From: Colius striatus
Lineage: Eukaryota > Chordata > Aves > Coliiformes > Coliidae
Length of the DNA: 64,000 bases
Reading direction: 5' to 3'
NCBI RefSeq assembly: GCF_028858725.1
Contig: NC_084762.1
Coordinates: 2,923,374-2,987,373 of the forward strand
Every line of letters starts with the position of its first letter. Position 1 is the first letter of the stretch. The position numbers were made by a program, and so were the translations under genes. Under the pieces are notes generated by a model, which saw nothing but the letters and a program-made list of their open reading frames with translations, did not search any database and had not been told where the DNA came from. This document shows positions 45,260 through 58,617 of the stretch, one piece after another.

Positions 45260-45570
45260 AATCTGGAAAGGAATATTGTGGCTCTACTTGGAAAGTACTA
45301 ATTGGGCTTCAGCCATCACTGGGGAAGCTGTATAGTCTCTTATTATTTTAACTGGCCAAACGCCCTTTGTTACCACATTAACAGTCTCCCTACGGTGCCT
45401 GTAACTTTGATACTGTTTTCCCTTTTACGCTAAATTTGACCAGATGAAAGACACAAACCCTCCAATTTTGGAGTGATTAAAAAAATAGCATGTTTGGTTA
45501 ATCCTGTATTTCGGAGGGAAAGCCTGTGAAAGTGATAACCTCTGTCTGCTGGCCAAAGCTTTCCTTCAGT
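45260..45570. promoter_or_regulatory. Candidate enhancer block with consensus Sox site
   Basis: CTTTGTT (45365-45371) is a full Sox/TCF consensus on the opposite strand. Around it are GTACTAATTGGGC, CACATTAACAG, GGAGTGATTAAAA and GGTTAATCC words with scattered CpGs. It is among the cleanest blocks in the desert. Confidence 0.35.
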
Positions 45571-48500
45571 AAACCCATCCTGTCAGCTGTTCTCATTGGC
45601 AAGAGGAAAGATAATATTTTGGTATCTTTACTTTCTCCAGCTTAGAGGAGGACTTTTGCTTGTGTCATCATTTAAATCATGTGTGTCAACACCAGCCTGG
45701 CAAACAATCCTGTGCTTTCTGAAGGCCTCAGTTGGGGTGGTATCACTGCAGTGTTGCAATAAAGCTGCTTTAGACTATTAAATACAACTTACTGACTACA
45801 AACTATTGCAGGTGCTGCTTGGAACTGCTGTGAAAGTCCTAAAGACATTGAAGCAGATATATAGGTGCATTTTAGTCTGATGTCACGGAGTTTAAAGGTG
45901 CAAAATACCTCCAAAGACTGGGTTCTCACTCACGTGCCTGTGGTTCTCATCTCACGAGGCAGGCTGGACAAGGATCAGCAAATAGTAGCTTAGGTCCAGT
46001 CCTTAGCAAAAGAGGAAGGCTGGCCTCTGGCAGGACACAGGAACTCTGGCATTTCTAAGAGAGAAAAAGACATATAAAGTTCTAGGCTTGACATGGTACA
46101 CTTCCCACCCTGGGTATATCTGATTCAAAACATCTACAGGGAAATGTTCTCTCTCCAGCTCGATCTTTGAGTGCAAGCTTTAATTTCTGCTGAAACAGAA
46201 AGGGTGTTCTCATCATGTTTAAGGACATTTAGGAATGTCTTTCTCAATTTCCAGGTAACCTGAAGCCTGAGTGGTTACAGGCATATTGGATCCCACACCT
46301 TGGCAGAGGATTATTTCTGCACGTGTTCTGGAACAGCTCAGCCCTAAAGACTTACCAGGGAAGGGGAAAAAAAGAGAAAAAATCTTGATTCTGCAACAAT
46401 TTGTTTGGATCCTGTGATGGTTTCAAGTATTTCTTAAAGTCCTCAAAGGGGAAAACATGCAAACTGATCAGGATAAAACTAGATTCCAAGCCTTTGCTTG
46501 TCTAGACATAAAGTCTCTTTCACTGAAACAGAGTGTAGGGCAAGACAAGGAAGTCTTTTAGAACAAGAACACTCATTCATTTGTGCATTACTGTAATTAT
46601 ATTGCTGTCTTAAATGCTCTGAGGTTGATGATGCTTGTGACCTCCCCAGCATGCTTTGTAAGGTGGACACTATAATAACCTTGCACTGCCCCAAAACAGA
46701 ACTGAGCCCTTCCATCTGTTAAAGCTGTCTTAGGTAATTCAGTGAACGCTGTAATGGCTCTTTTATGGCCCTCTGCTTGTACTTGATGGTGCAGGGCACA
46801 TTCCGAGGAAAATGGGGATAGCTCCTGCATTTTGCCTACTTACTGCTGTTGCAACAGCTTGATATAAATGCTGATAAGAAAACAGATGGAGCATTTTGTT
46901 GGCAGAGTCCAGCCCAACAACCACACTAATGATATTGTAATCACACCAGGGATGTGAGTTTGCTTTTAAATACTTCACTTGGCATCTCCAATATTTCTCA
47001 GGTCTTGATTTCCTCCAGAAGCATACAATAATTCCCTGCCCTTCCCTCTCCTTCAGGTTAGGTCTCATTGCTGCAGATGCAGCTAAAGTATGGGTCTTTT
47101 GGCTGAAGTTTTCTTGCTTGCTGAACTGCCAGAGCTTTTCACGGTACATTTCAGGTAAGGTTAATCCATTAATCAAGTGCAAAAGCACTAGGGAAATGTA
47201 TTTTAAAATGACAAACACATTTTGGTAGCACTCTCACAAGTTGCTTCCCTGAATCTGGCTTTGTGCAGTTGGCACAGCTCGTGCAGTGGCTTGCCTAGTT
47301 CCCATATGTCTATCTCTAGGCCATGATTAACGTGTACTGCAGTTTCACAAAAGGAGTCCTGGCTGGTACTTGTCCCAGGGAGCTTAGTCAGAGGGAAACT
47401 GTAAACCCTGGCCTCTCTGAAAGGCTGGAGTTCCTACACTCCTGCTCCAAAAGACTGGAGTACCCCACGCAGCGCTGTCCTGCGCGGATGACAGCTGTCA
47501 GGGCATCACATCAGTCTGCCCTGTGGGTTAAGTTACTGACACTCACCAGCTGCTAGGAGTGTGGGAAAACTTGAACATCTTCCTCTTACCTTAGGAAAGA
47601 GACCCCTTGTAAATCATAGCGATTACACCAATGAACAAAGGTAAGACATTAAGAGAAAAGGGAACATCTCAGGTGCAGAATGACTTGGAAAACATCAACA
47701 ATCAGATCATCTTCAGTGAAAGGGAAAAATAACTGGGCAAAAAATCATCCACAGCCACAGTGTTTGAAGCAGGCCAGGAAAGCCATCTGACCTGTCATTT
47801 GAGCCCTTCTGTATCAACCAGTCTCATTAACAGTAACTCCAATTAAATTGGACTTATTATGCATACATGAGCAAGAAAAAACCCCAAACCAAACACGGAA
47901 TCCACTATAGTAACGATCAAGTTGAAGAAAAACAAAGTGGAAGCTCGTAAAAGATGTATCAAAAGAGACAACCCCAAGAGGAAGACACTTCCCAGCAGCT
48001 TGTGCTCTCTGGTTAAATACTTGAGAAGGAGCTGTCATAGTTAAACAAAGGAAGTCTATTAAATAAGATTACAACCCTCAAGAAGCTGAAGGTGAAAATA
48101 AGACATAAACCATAAACATACGCCCCAAAAAACATCGGCAGACATAAAAAACATGTAGTTAACTCTTTCCTGTGGCAAACAGAACACCAGTCAAGGAGCC
48201 AGCAGGAGCAGTAGACTGTTAATATATAAGAGGAGTGCCCAGGAAAGAGAATGACATGGCAGTGAGCTGCATGAATTCTTTGCATCCCTGTTTGCTATAA
48301 ACTCAAGAAGATTCCCTTGTTGTAAACCTCCTTTACATAGCATAAATTGAAGAGATCACTGAAAGTTATATATCAGTAGGTTTCTAAGAAATAGAGTAAC
48401 AATTTCCAATAAGAACCCAAACTAGAGTGGAAAAGGGAAGATAAAGAAGAGAGCTCTTCCAAATCACAAGTAGCAAAGCCAGGACAAATAGGGAATGGCA

Positions 48501-50499
48501 ATGTTCGTGTCATGAAAGGCAGAGATCACGGATGCACCAATCACTGGCTGATTCAAAACAAATAAAGCCAGAAGTATTTCCTCATACAGCATTTTGGTAA
48601 CTTTGAATTTCCTTGCCACAAAATGTTGTGGTTTACAGAATTTGATAGGAGTTACAGATCTCTCGGGCAAACTCATCCATCAGGATCTATTCAACAGAGA
48701 GACTCTCCCTCTGAATTTGCGAGTCGTATCACTAGGAGGTGGGGATATAAGGCAGGTAGCTATCACTATATGTTCTAATAATCTTTAGTAATCAACCCCC
48801 TTTTTTCACCACTTTTCATCACTTTTGGAGTTGGATGGATCCTTTTTAGCCTGAACTGGGACAGCCCTTCTTACTCCCTGCTTTCAAGTAGGCTCCTGCA
48901 TTTTGTGCAGAGCTCTCTGTCGATTCATTTGGGTCAACATGGACAACAAGAGTCAGATAAAGAACTCCAATCAGAATTAAGACTCAAAATAGTAGGAAGA
49001 GGTAACTAAGATTGCTGGATCAGCATGTAATGCAAAGAAAAGATCAAGCAGAATTAAACTTGCATATAGTCTTTAACTCTTAAAGTAAAAAGTGACACAC
49101 ACATGAGATCACAGAATGACAGAAAATAATCCTTCATCCCTGTAAAAGAAAAAAAACCCAATCTCTATCTCCCAGCAGGTGAAATGACAAGAAAATTGCT
49201 ATGTGTCCTTACACTGAAAGGAGCTTAATTCTCAGATCAAATCTATATCAACACAACTTAAAAAAGAGAGCTCTGCAAGTGGATGAATAAGCATGCATAG
49301 AAAATGAAGACTATACTCATATACAGAATTGCAAAAAGAACAGAAACTCACTATTCTGTATCTTCCTTTTTAAACTACCTGAAGTAATCCCATAGCTACA
49401 TAACTCATATAAAAACAGTCTTGGTCATATCAGTCCTCTGTCATGAAAAAATGACTAATATAAAATGTTCTTTCATATGCTTTCATATTCATTCTATAAG
49501 TGAAATCCTCACATAGTCTCAATTGCTCAAGATTCACTGGCTTCCATAGAACTGTAACAAGTCACAGCAGTTGAGGATCTGCTCAGTCTGTCCCACGTTG
49601 GCTGACACAGCAAGTTCATAAATACAGCCTTGAGGAAATTGCTGTTTTCAACAAGCTCATTGCACATGAGACTGGTAACTGACCATTTACTGAGACGCTT
49701 GTACATCCTTTACTAGCAGAAGGGGAGCAGAAAAGAGAAGTAATGGTACAGAGCCTGCAGTTGCCCTTTTCTGCAGCCCTTTGCTCAAAGGGGGCCTCCT
49801 AAGACCTAGATAATAAAGCAATAAAGTAAGTCAATGCAGCTGTGGGATCTGCAGCTTTCATCTTCATAGGCAGCAGTACGCTATTCAACCCCATTGCCTT
49901 GGGGTTGAAGTAACCCAAAGCCTCTCTGAACCTAAGCTAGGCAGGGCGCAGCTTCTGCCACTACCAGCACCTATGAATGAACATTGCAAAGCTCAGTTGT
50001 CAACTCTCACCTCAGTGAAATGCTGGAAGATTTATTCACAGCTAAACCCAAATGTTTTCTAAACTGACTGTCACCATAAAACTATCTCAGCCAACAGCAA
50101 AGATAGGATTGAGCTGCTCTTCAGTGATTTTCCCTCTTAAGTCCCTTCCAGAGGTTCTTCCACCTGACGAACTGCTCCCGTAAGAGGATGCTCTCATGAG
50201 ACTCATTGTTTGCTTTGAAGCAACCACACCTCGAGCGTGTCGCAATTTTAGAACCTCCTAAGAAATTAATACTGGTTTATCCAAGAACTAGCAACTTCTC
50301 TATGACTTCTTTGGCCAAATTCACTAATCTGGTTACTCTCAACTCCTTTATTTCCATTTCCTTCAACTTCTGCTAGAGAGGACTTCCTAAGAAGGACAGA
50401 AACGTTCTGTCCACTGACCATAAAACCTTCTACACTTCTTCCCAGTGAAACCCCTGACACTTAAGTAACTCACTTCCACTTGTCCACCTACATTTCCCT
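45571..50499. other. Intergenic, no recognised feature
   Basis: About 5 kb of AT-rich unique sequence. The 151-codon minus-strand ORF at 46763-47218 has no domain, signal or compositional sign of coding. No transposon recognised. Confidence 0.45.
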
Positions 50500-51050
50500 T
50501 CACTCTACCTTCTGGGTTAAATAATTGCATAAAATAATTTAAACTTTATAATGTATAGGAGAAGGTTTGCTTTTTGCCTTTTCAACCATGGAAGCAGAGT
50601 TGCATCAGACGATACAACTTGAAGTTAACCAGTACTTTTTTCCAGGACATACAGTTAGAGAGAACTTTACCATTGCACTGCAACTCCCCAACGAACCACA
50701 GTTAACATATTAGGTTGCTTTTCTGTGTAACCTTGAAAAAACCCCCAAAAAGTATTTATTTATTCCATGAGAGATATGTAAACATGTGAATGTTTCCTGT
50801 CGCTCTGTGTTTTAAGGAATGGAATCTGCACGCATTTATCTGTGGTACATCTAAATTAAATAGCCGTGCTAGAAGGAGGAGAAAACATTTTGTATTCATT
50901 TAGTCATCAAACAGAATCAGGAACAGTTACTAAAATAATGGATCCAGATTATTCACTACCATTATGCTCTACTTGTTGGAATAGATACCTGATAAGAATC
51001 CAACCAGCACTATAGCTGCTAATGAATGATTAAAGGCTAGGCAGCAGATG
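50500..51050. promoter_or_regulatory. Candidate regulatory block with TEAD-like words
   Basis: GTTAAATAATTGCATAAAAT near 50514, GGAATGGAATC near 50817 (overlapping TEAD-like GGAAT words) and CTAAATTAAATAGCCG near 50851 occur in repeat-free DNA. Confidence 0.25.
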
Positions 51051-53950
51051 CAAAGGGAAACTAGAACAACATTACTTCATTTGTTTTGTTTTTCTGGGGA
51101 TACTTATGTTGTTCTCCTTCTACTATTCTATTGAGTTTTGCTTTCAGATCTCTACAATATAATGGAATGGACCAGCACTGGATTTCAACTCTTTCCCATC
51201 TTATGGAAAGCTCTCTTTTTTGAACTGTGACAAAATAATCCAAAGTCTTGGCAAGATTTACAAATTAAAAGCAATAACAATGTCAAAAAAGTCATTAGAA
51301 ACATTTTATTTAGGTGATTTTTTAAACATTTCAACCATACTAGAATTAGCTTATGTTTTGTAACTGAAAGCCATTCTACAGAAAAACCAAATCTTTCAAG
51401 TGTCAAAATCCTTTTTCATCATTTTTTCAGGTCCTTGAAATGTGATTTGACCTATTTCCTACGAAGTTTTGGCTTAGACAAATAGAGGCAATTTTTGGAT
51501 GAAACTCAGCTTTGCTGTCCATGGTAGTCTGTACAAATATCACAGGAAACTTCTGGTATATGCAATGGTTTAATCAGCTGGAACTTGAATAACACGCAGA
51601 CACGTATCTAACCGATCCCCAGATGACTAGGAAATCTGTGTCCCATATGCTGTTTAAAAAGGAAGGTCTTGAAAATTTAATTAGACAGGAGAAAAAAAAA
51701 ATAGAGCTTGCTTAAAAAAAAAAAATCATCTTTCCTTTTTTTCCCCCCACATTATCTATCTATTTAAACCCCACATATACACCTAATCCACACACTGCTC
51801 CTTCTCAGCTTTGTCACATACTACCTAAATTCACCTAGAATTTTGGTTTACTGGCATCTCAAGAATTCAGGTCACAGAGAAACCAACTCAAGAACCCAGG
51901 GGATGAGTAAAAACATCACAGATAAACACATGTGCTTTGCCTGCAGGGGAAATTACCATGCAGTCATTTAGAGCACAAATATATACTGCACCAAATTGGG
52001 GTCCTTCAGTCTACATCAGTCTGCAGGCTCCTAGTTTTCTTGTTCTTCCCAGTGGAAGTGCAGAACTCTAGGTGGCAAGTCAGCACTCCCCAATTCTTTA
52101 TAGGTCATAAAAAGCTCCCAGAATTCCAGGTCCGTGGAATGCATGTGGAAAGATGCACTAGGACTTCAGACTTGTCCCCACATAGAATCTCTCTGTAATG
52201 CACACAGACTATGAAGTACCTTCAGTCTGCTTTCAAAAAAACCCCCATTTTCAAGTTCAACTAATTCCTAGTTAGACAGATGTGTTTGTAAGTGACTTGT
52301 CCAGGTGACAATGGGAGATCTATCACTATAAAGCTAAAATTACTATCATTACAAAGCTGATTGACTATATAGTCCCACAGTCCTGTGTTTGCTGCTTCTA
52401 ACTCAGGGAATTTCACCCAACGCAAGAAAAATCTCCCTCCTGCAAAACACTTGCACAAATATTTGTGGGATGTCAAAAGATGCCAGCAACTTTTCCCCTT
52501 AGCTTTGTCCAATAAAACATCACTTCCTTTCAAACATTTTGCTCTGAGAAACACAAGAATTTGGGAGATTTCAGCCCCTAGAATAAAAGTTTATGAAAGC
52601 TGAATTCCAGAATGCAAATGCTGGACACCTGTGGCTACATTATCCTTCAGTTTAAAAAGTTATCAGGTAGCTCCTTTCCTCCTTTTTTTTTGTGTCAAAG
52701 TCCAGACCATCATATTTTTCTCAGTAACACTCAGGCCAGAATACCCTGAAAGCACATAGGAACGACTAACAGGACAGGGCTGAGTAAAAGGCATTTAAAA
52801 AATAAACCAGAAATAAATCATTACTTAAGAAAAATTGTTTTGTTTGCTTGCTGTTAGACATCTGCTCATAGACACTGCAAACGTTCCACTTTGTATTTGG
52901 GTTTAATAGCAACAACTTTGCAGGGATGCCTTCTTCTTCTTCATTGTTTTCACTTGGTTTCTAGGGTAAACAAAACCCCTTCCCCCCCCCAGCTCTTTAA
53001 TAAATTAAAGCTGTTCTAGAGTTAGAAGTAAATAACTGCATAGTATGGAAACTTAAATGCAGCAAGCCTCAGAATGTATCAACGGTCACTACGTGCACAG
53101 TATCAAACTCTTTCTCCCTCCCTTCTCCCTTTGGCAATCCCCAGGAACTTTCTGCAGTGATCGAGCAGAATTCAGGCAAAACTTGACCTGAAAAATCTGG
53201 AGCAAACCCCCCTGTCCTTCCCCTCTCCCTGTCATCTGCTAACATTTCCAGACAACAAATAGTGTGCTGAATCCAAACTGTTTATTTTGCTGGGAATGCC
53301 ATCTGCGTGGTGGCAGCTGGGGTGGGAGGGAAGGCACATAGATGAACAAACAGTGATAAATATAGACAGCAGACAGGATCAGGAGAAGTTCTGCTGCTTT
53401 CCAGTGTTCTGGATCTTTGCATGCTTCCATTAAGTGGATACAGCTCTTCTTGAACTGCTGTTTGAACATCTGGAGTATTTAGCAAGATGGTACATTCAGA
53501 ACATTTGAACAGAGATGTTAGTTTGGGCGAAACGCTAAGACTACTGAAAATGCTGAAGTAAGCCATGGTTTTATTCCATTTTTAATATATTACAGTATAA
53601 TGGAACTAGCAAGGAGAAAAATGACAATGAGAGTAAGCATTGTCAAAATGAATATGTCATAAGTCATCCAAAATGAAAAACCAGTGAAGACCTGGAGAGA
53701 ACGTTTCTTGCAGACCAAAGATAAAATCCACGTCCAGGTCATTGACAAATGAACCTGAATCCTACAAAGGAATTGCTGGCATGATAGTTTATTTTCCCAT
53801 TGCAATTCAAAGGGAACACTTACATCTGTTTTACAGGAGGGAAACCCTCATCTCAATATGTTCAGTTCTGTAAATAAGATGATGTTGGTGGAAATTTTTG
53901 AGATTGAAATTTTGCTGACAGATTGCGGATTGCTGACAGCATCTTAGCTA
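51051..53950. other. Intergenic with short A and T runs
   Basis: Unique AT-rich DNA with A runs near 51690 and 51714 and a C run near 52983. No gene or transposon recognised. Confidence 0.45.
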
Positions 53951-54303
53951 CACAGAATGACAGGAGGTTGAGGTAGAAAGGGACCTCTGGAGATCATCAG
54001 GTCTATCTTCCTGTTCAAAGCAGGGCTCACAAGGCAGCAGGTTGCTCAGGGCCATGTCCAGAGTGTTTTGAACTATCTCCACAACCTCTCTGAGCAACCT
54101 GTTCCAGCATTTGACCAGCCTCATGGGGGAAAAGAAAAGTATCTTCTTCTCTTTAAGTGCAATTTCCTTTGTTTCAGTTTGTGACCACTGCCTCTTATCC
54201 CTGTCCTGGATACCACTGAGAAGCGCCTGGTTCTGTCCTCCTTGCTCCCTCCTATCAGGTATTTACACACATGGATAAGATCTCCCCTAAGCTTTCCCCC
54301 CTC
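53951..54303 (-). mobile_element. CR1 retroposon fragment, about 350 bp
   Basis: Reversed landmarks: 'cacagaatgacaggaggttg', 'gggacctctggagatcatca', 'cctctctgagcaacctgttc', 'cctatcaggtatttacacac', ending at 'gataagatctcccctaagc'. This subtype has 'gagcaacctgttccag' and is moderately diverged. Confidence 0.95.
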
Positions 54304-56139
54304 AAGCACAATACATTAATAAATATTACTAAAACATTAATAAAACATTTAAAAATACATGTTTACTTACATTGGAAGCATTTCAGAGGTATCTTCCCTG
54401 ACTTGTCCATTGAATACAGCTCCCAAGATTCTTTCTAGCCAAGTCCCATGGTTGTTAGTAGCTTCATCAACTGCAACAGAAGATTTTACTTCAGCAATGG
54501 TGTATACTTTCAAGCTATACCTAGCAGAGTCATTCTGTAAGATTCTTCCCTTCAGTGTAATAATTAGAATAGACACACATTTCAACTTTTTCATCTCACT
54601 CTTGAGATTTTTCTGAAGTTCATTGCATTGAAGAGCAATCAATAATAAGTGAGCTCAGTCTTCAAGCAAGTCTGCAGCTGCACTACACCTGAAGGAACTA
54701 AACCACACAGAAGCCTTTTAATGCACTTTAATTTATGGAAGTTGGATTCACATCCCTAACTTGATTTGCCTTACCTTTCTTGGCTGTCCATATTTAGAAA
54801 TACAGGTTTCATGCTCAGTGCTGCAATTCTCCATGTGAAAGACTTCAAGAGAAGGAAAGGACATGTCATACTGGTAAAGAAACTTTGCCAGTATTGGTGT
54901 TCCTTAACAAAATCAGTGTAAACAAAAGTGGAAAACTACACACACAGGTCAGTTATAACAAGCTTGTCACTCCATCTTCTCTTCAGCTTTCCTAAAATGT
55001 AGTTCTGTGTTGCAGTAATATTTGGCTGTAGTGCAAGACTTTCTCTGCCATGCTAAGGCACAGACATTGTCTGTTTTCATTTCATCATTAAATCTTTCAA
55101 AGCTGACACCTCATGCTGATAAACAAGTTTCTCAATGGACAGCATGCAGTTCATATCATCTGCAGTACAAATGTAAGCTGGGTGTGGAAAACCACAGAGT
55201 AGCTACTCGTACAAGGCTGAAGATCCATGTTCTCTTTTGGGTGACTTCACTGTGAGGTGACCAGCCAGCTCCCTCCTCGCTGCTGCTAGAGCTTTCCCAC
55301 CTTCATCTTTGCACCACCTTTGACACACAACTTAGAGACATTTCTGCATGGTCACCTACCACAAAACCACCAGGCCCTTCTCTTGCTGGGTCAGATTCCT
55401 GCTGGCTTAGCGCACTGAAACAGGTCAGTGATCAGCCAGCACTGAGCCAAGCCACAGGGCCAAGACCTGACCGTCTCTGTACTCTGGATGACACCTCTGG
55501 AATATTCCAGGGCTATTGAGAAAGTGAGCAGAAAGTGCCTTGGTTGAAATATAGGTCTCGATTGCCCAGAGAGCCAGCTGAAAGAAGAGGATGGCACACT
55601 AACAAATGAGCTAATTGTAAGCATCAGTCAGTTTATAAACACTCTGCAGTGTTTGAGCAATTTCAAAGGATGTTTATTTGAGATACAAGCCACAGGTAGA
55701 TTTCCTATAGAAGTTTTGGAGGCTTGTTTCTGAAAGCAACTGCCACAATATCCTAAACATATATTATTATGCATAATTTTCCTCGACAGTGTTTGTGATG
55801 GACGGGTAAACAAAGGTGAGCTAACACACGTCACATAAAAACGAAGGATCACCAACACTGCTTGTTTTCTGTGGGAGATACAGACATTCAGCTAATTCCC
55901 ATGGGCTCAGTTTCTGGCCTTGGTGGAGCAATTCTCTTTGTCCTTTGTAGTTTACCTTAAAATCTTCCAATTTCATTAACAACTTCTTAAGAATTTCTCT
56001 CGAGGAAGAGAAAGAAAAAGGGAAACAACTTTTCCGTCAGCTGCGGTGAGTGGTTCACAGAATAGCAAGCAAAGCACAAGATGATTCTGACACCTTAACA
56101 CTGAATCACATTGTTCTGCGTATTTTTTTTTCCCCAGAA
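54304..56139. other. Intergenic; one unassigned 91-codon ORF
   Basis: Unique sequence. On the minus strand, 54367-54642 encodes 91 residues without low complexity (it contains a KSEMKKLKCVSILIITLKG stretch). I do not recognise it, and it abuts a CR1 copy. Otherwise nothing was seen. Confidence 0.4.
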
Positions 56140-56485
56140 ACTCTTAAGGTTTAAAGTGAACACCTGAATTCCATTTAAATAAAGTTATACCTTAGGAAAT
56201 GCAACCGTGTCCTCAGCCTCATCATTTTTCAGATAGCGTGAGATTTCAGACCCCTCCGCAGTGAAAAGGTCAAATACATTCATATAAATTTAATGATTAT
56301 TGTCCCATTTAAGGTTGTGTGAGAAAATGGAGAAGACAAATGACTCTTGATGTGTAACTAAGGCAGAACCATTTGTGTGAACTGGTTCTAATTCCCCAAC
56401 AGTTCCTGAGCTCCCAAGAATGACACTGGAGTCAGCACAGTGGAGGAGCATCAGATTTTGATAGCCCAAGGCCATTTAAATCTCA
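56140..56485. promoter_or_regulatory. Candidate enhancer block
   Basis: Repeat-free DNA with CCATTTAAATAAAG, TTTAATGATTATTGTCCC (56290-56305; homeodomain word fused to an ATTGT Sox-type core), CACCTG E-box and retained CpGs. The texture fits a conserved non-coding element. Confidence 0.33.
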
Positions 56486-57140
56486 TCAAAGATCTTCAGC
56501 AGGCATTTAGACCAACCCCACAGCCAATACTGTAATTCAACACTGTGATCTGAAGTCTGCAGCAGAGAACCTATGCATGACAAAGCAAGAGTAGTGTGTA
56601 TGCTAGTTTTCTTGCACTCTTCTGACACAAAAGCTTTGGTCCTCAGCAAACACCCGTCCCGTTTCGTCCAGTTTCCACCTCAACCATCTAAAGTTACTTA
56701 CTTCTAACTAATTCCTGTACATAATGGTTAACTGGGAGAATAATAATCTTTAAAAAGAGGAAAAATGCAGTTTTAGTTCTGAAGAGCATGCCTACTCTTA
56801 GGGGAGCACTATAGCACTGCTTCTTACATGGCATTCCCTTCTCACCAGAACCTTCTGTGCTGGAGAAAAACAAAGCAGCATTCATTTTGTGCTGTAGACA
56901 GATATCTTTAACAAAACCCCAACAACCTAACTAAATAAAGCCCAAAACAGCAGCCACTCTTCACAGGAGAAATATCTTGGTGACAATATCATTCTCCTGG
57001 AAGAAAATCTGCAATAGCTCAGGATTTCCATACGTATTTTGGATTCCTGGGAGAGAAGGGGGAAAGCTGTTGGGTTTGTTATGGTTACAAGTATCCCAGA
57101 GCAGGAATGCTGATTCCCTAGCACTTTTCTTACACACACA
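56486..57140. other. Intergenic, no recognised feature
   Basis: Unique spacer before a CR1 copy. Confidence 0.45.
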
Positions 57141-57380
57141 AAATCACACAGAGTGGTAGGGGTTGGAAGGGTCCTCTAGATATCATCTAGTCCAACTCCC
57201 CTGCTCAAGCAGGTCCCATCTAGATCAGGTCGCTCAGAAACGCATCCAGGTCGGTTTTGGAAACCTCCCCAGCAGGAGATTCCACACCCTCCCTGGGCAG
57301 CCTGTGCCGGGTCTCCCTCACTCTTACAGTAAAGGAGATTTTTCTTAAGTGGAACTTTTTGTGTTTCAGCTTTTTTCCCC
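57141..57380 (-). mobile_element. CR1 retroposon fragment, about 240 bp
   Basis: Reversed landmarks: 'gagtggtaggggttggaagg', 'catctagtccaactcccctg', 'ctagatcaggtcgctcagaa', 'ggttttggaaacctccccag', 'ctccctgggcagcctgtgcc'. Well preserved. Confidence 0.95.
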
Positions 57381-57679
57381 CCAAGCTCCAGAGAATACTC
57401 CCTCCCACACACTTGCAGGTATGACAGAAGATTCATTAAATCTGGGCAGAGATGCCTTCATTTTGCTTCCTAAATGTCTCCCAAGTTTCTCCTCTAGCAC
57501 AAGGAGAGGAATGGAGTCTTCTGAGAGGCAGTGAGAGCAAAAGCCTGGGGTAGGTGTGTCAAAGACTGCCTGGAGGAATCTTCCTCTTCATCCACTGCTG
57601 AAAATGAGGACGCTGCCTGGCTAAGTGAAGTACTTCACCTTGGGTGTTCCACATGAAAAAGATTCGTTAGCATTTTAAA
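57381..57679. other. Intergenic, no recognised feature
   Basis: Unique spacer between a CR1 copy and the next candidate element. Confidence 0.45.
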
Positions 57680-58145
57680 TGGGAAGATGGTAGTGTTACC
57701 TGGGAATAATTATTACAGAATCCTGGAAATTCAAATTCTTGTTTTTACACATATTCATTCATGCAAATGTGGAATCTGACCCAGAAATTTTATTCAAGTG
57801 AGTAACCTGCCTTCGATGGGATTCTACTATATACAAACAAAGCGATCGAGTCAAGCTTTGCAGTTGCACAGTAGCCTCGTTTTGTCTTCAAGTGGGACTG
57901 TCAGGTTGTAAAATCTCCCAAATCATGCCAATTTGTCCAGATGAGATTTCAAATCTCCTTTTCAATCCATTCAGCTTCAGCAATATGGAAAGCAACCCTG
58001 CCAAATACTCCACAGCCATTCTACTGCGATTACTCACATTTTGATTAGAAAATTCTCATGAATGTCATTTCACGCGGGTGTTATCAGCTGCCTTGTGCTA
58101 TATTCATTGTCTCCTCTGTGCAATTAATTATACAAGCATTGAAAA
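57680..58145. promoter_or_regulatory. Candidate enhancer with POU octamer and homeodomain sites
   Basis: It has GGGAATAATTATTACAG near 57700, an exact octamer ATGCAAAT (57761-57768), AAGCGATCGAGTC near 57841, TTTGATTAGAAAATTCTC near 58042 and CAATTAATTATAC (58121-58133, containing ATTAATTA). CpGs are retained and no repeat is present. By eye it is one of the two best conserved-element candidates in the window. Confidence 0.4.
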
Positions 58146-58617
58146 ATTAGTTTATGACCTGAAATAGAGTTTTGACAAACTCTTCTGAAGGCATACCTGA
58201 AACACAGCCCGGGAGAATCCTCAACAGACACAAATGATTTATGCACATGCAACAGCACACGCAGCCTCCAAACAAGCTGAAGACCTGCCAGGAGCAGCAG
58301 TAATTCAATATCTGCTTTGGAAGGAAAAATGCAAAGAAGACCATAACTGAGGGATGAGGCATTGAATCCTCCAATGGGGCAAGATAAGGAGAACACTCAT
58401 AATTTGAGGGATTTGCAACATCTCTGTACTCTCCTGATGGGCAGAAAGGTGAGGAAGGAACACAGAACAAGGATGGTTTGGACAACAGATTTGGAAAGCT
58501 GCACATCAGCATTGCTCTGCTGTTTCATTATTCAGGTAATCAATATTTGAGCCACAGGTCCAGTTAACCCACCACTGTGACATGAGTGACTGTAACATTT
58601 TTTGCCTCCCCTCTGTA
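58146..58617. other. Intergenic, no recognised feature
   Basis: Unique sequence with overlapping short ORFs of no recognisable content. Confidence 0.45.

Noticed and set aside
46763..47218. 151-codon minus-strand ORF
   Set aside because: Length is within reach of chance for about 60 kb read in six frames, and there is no domain, signal, repeat or coding bias visible.
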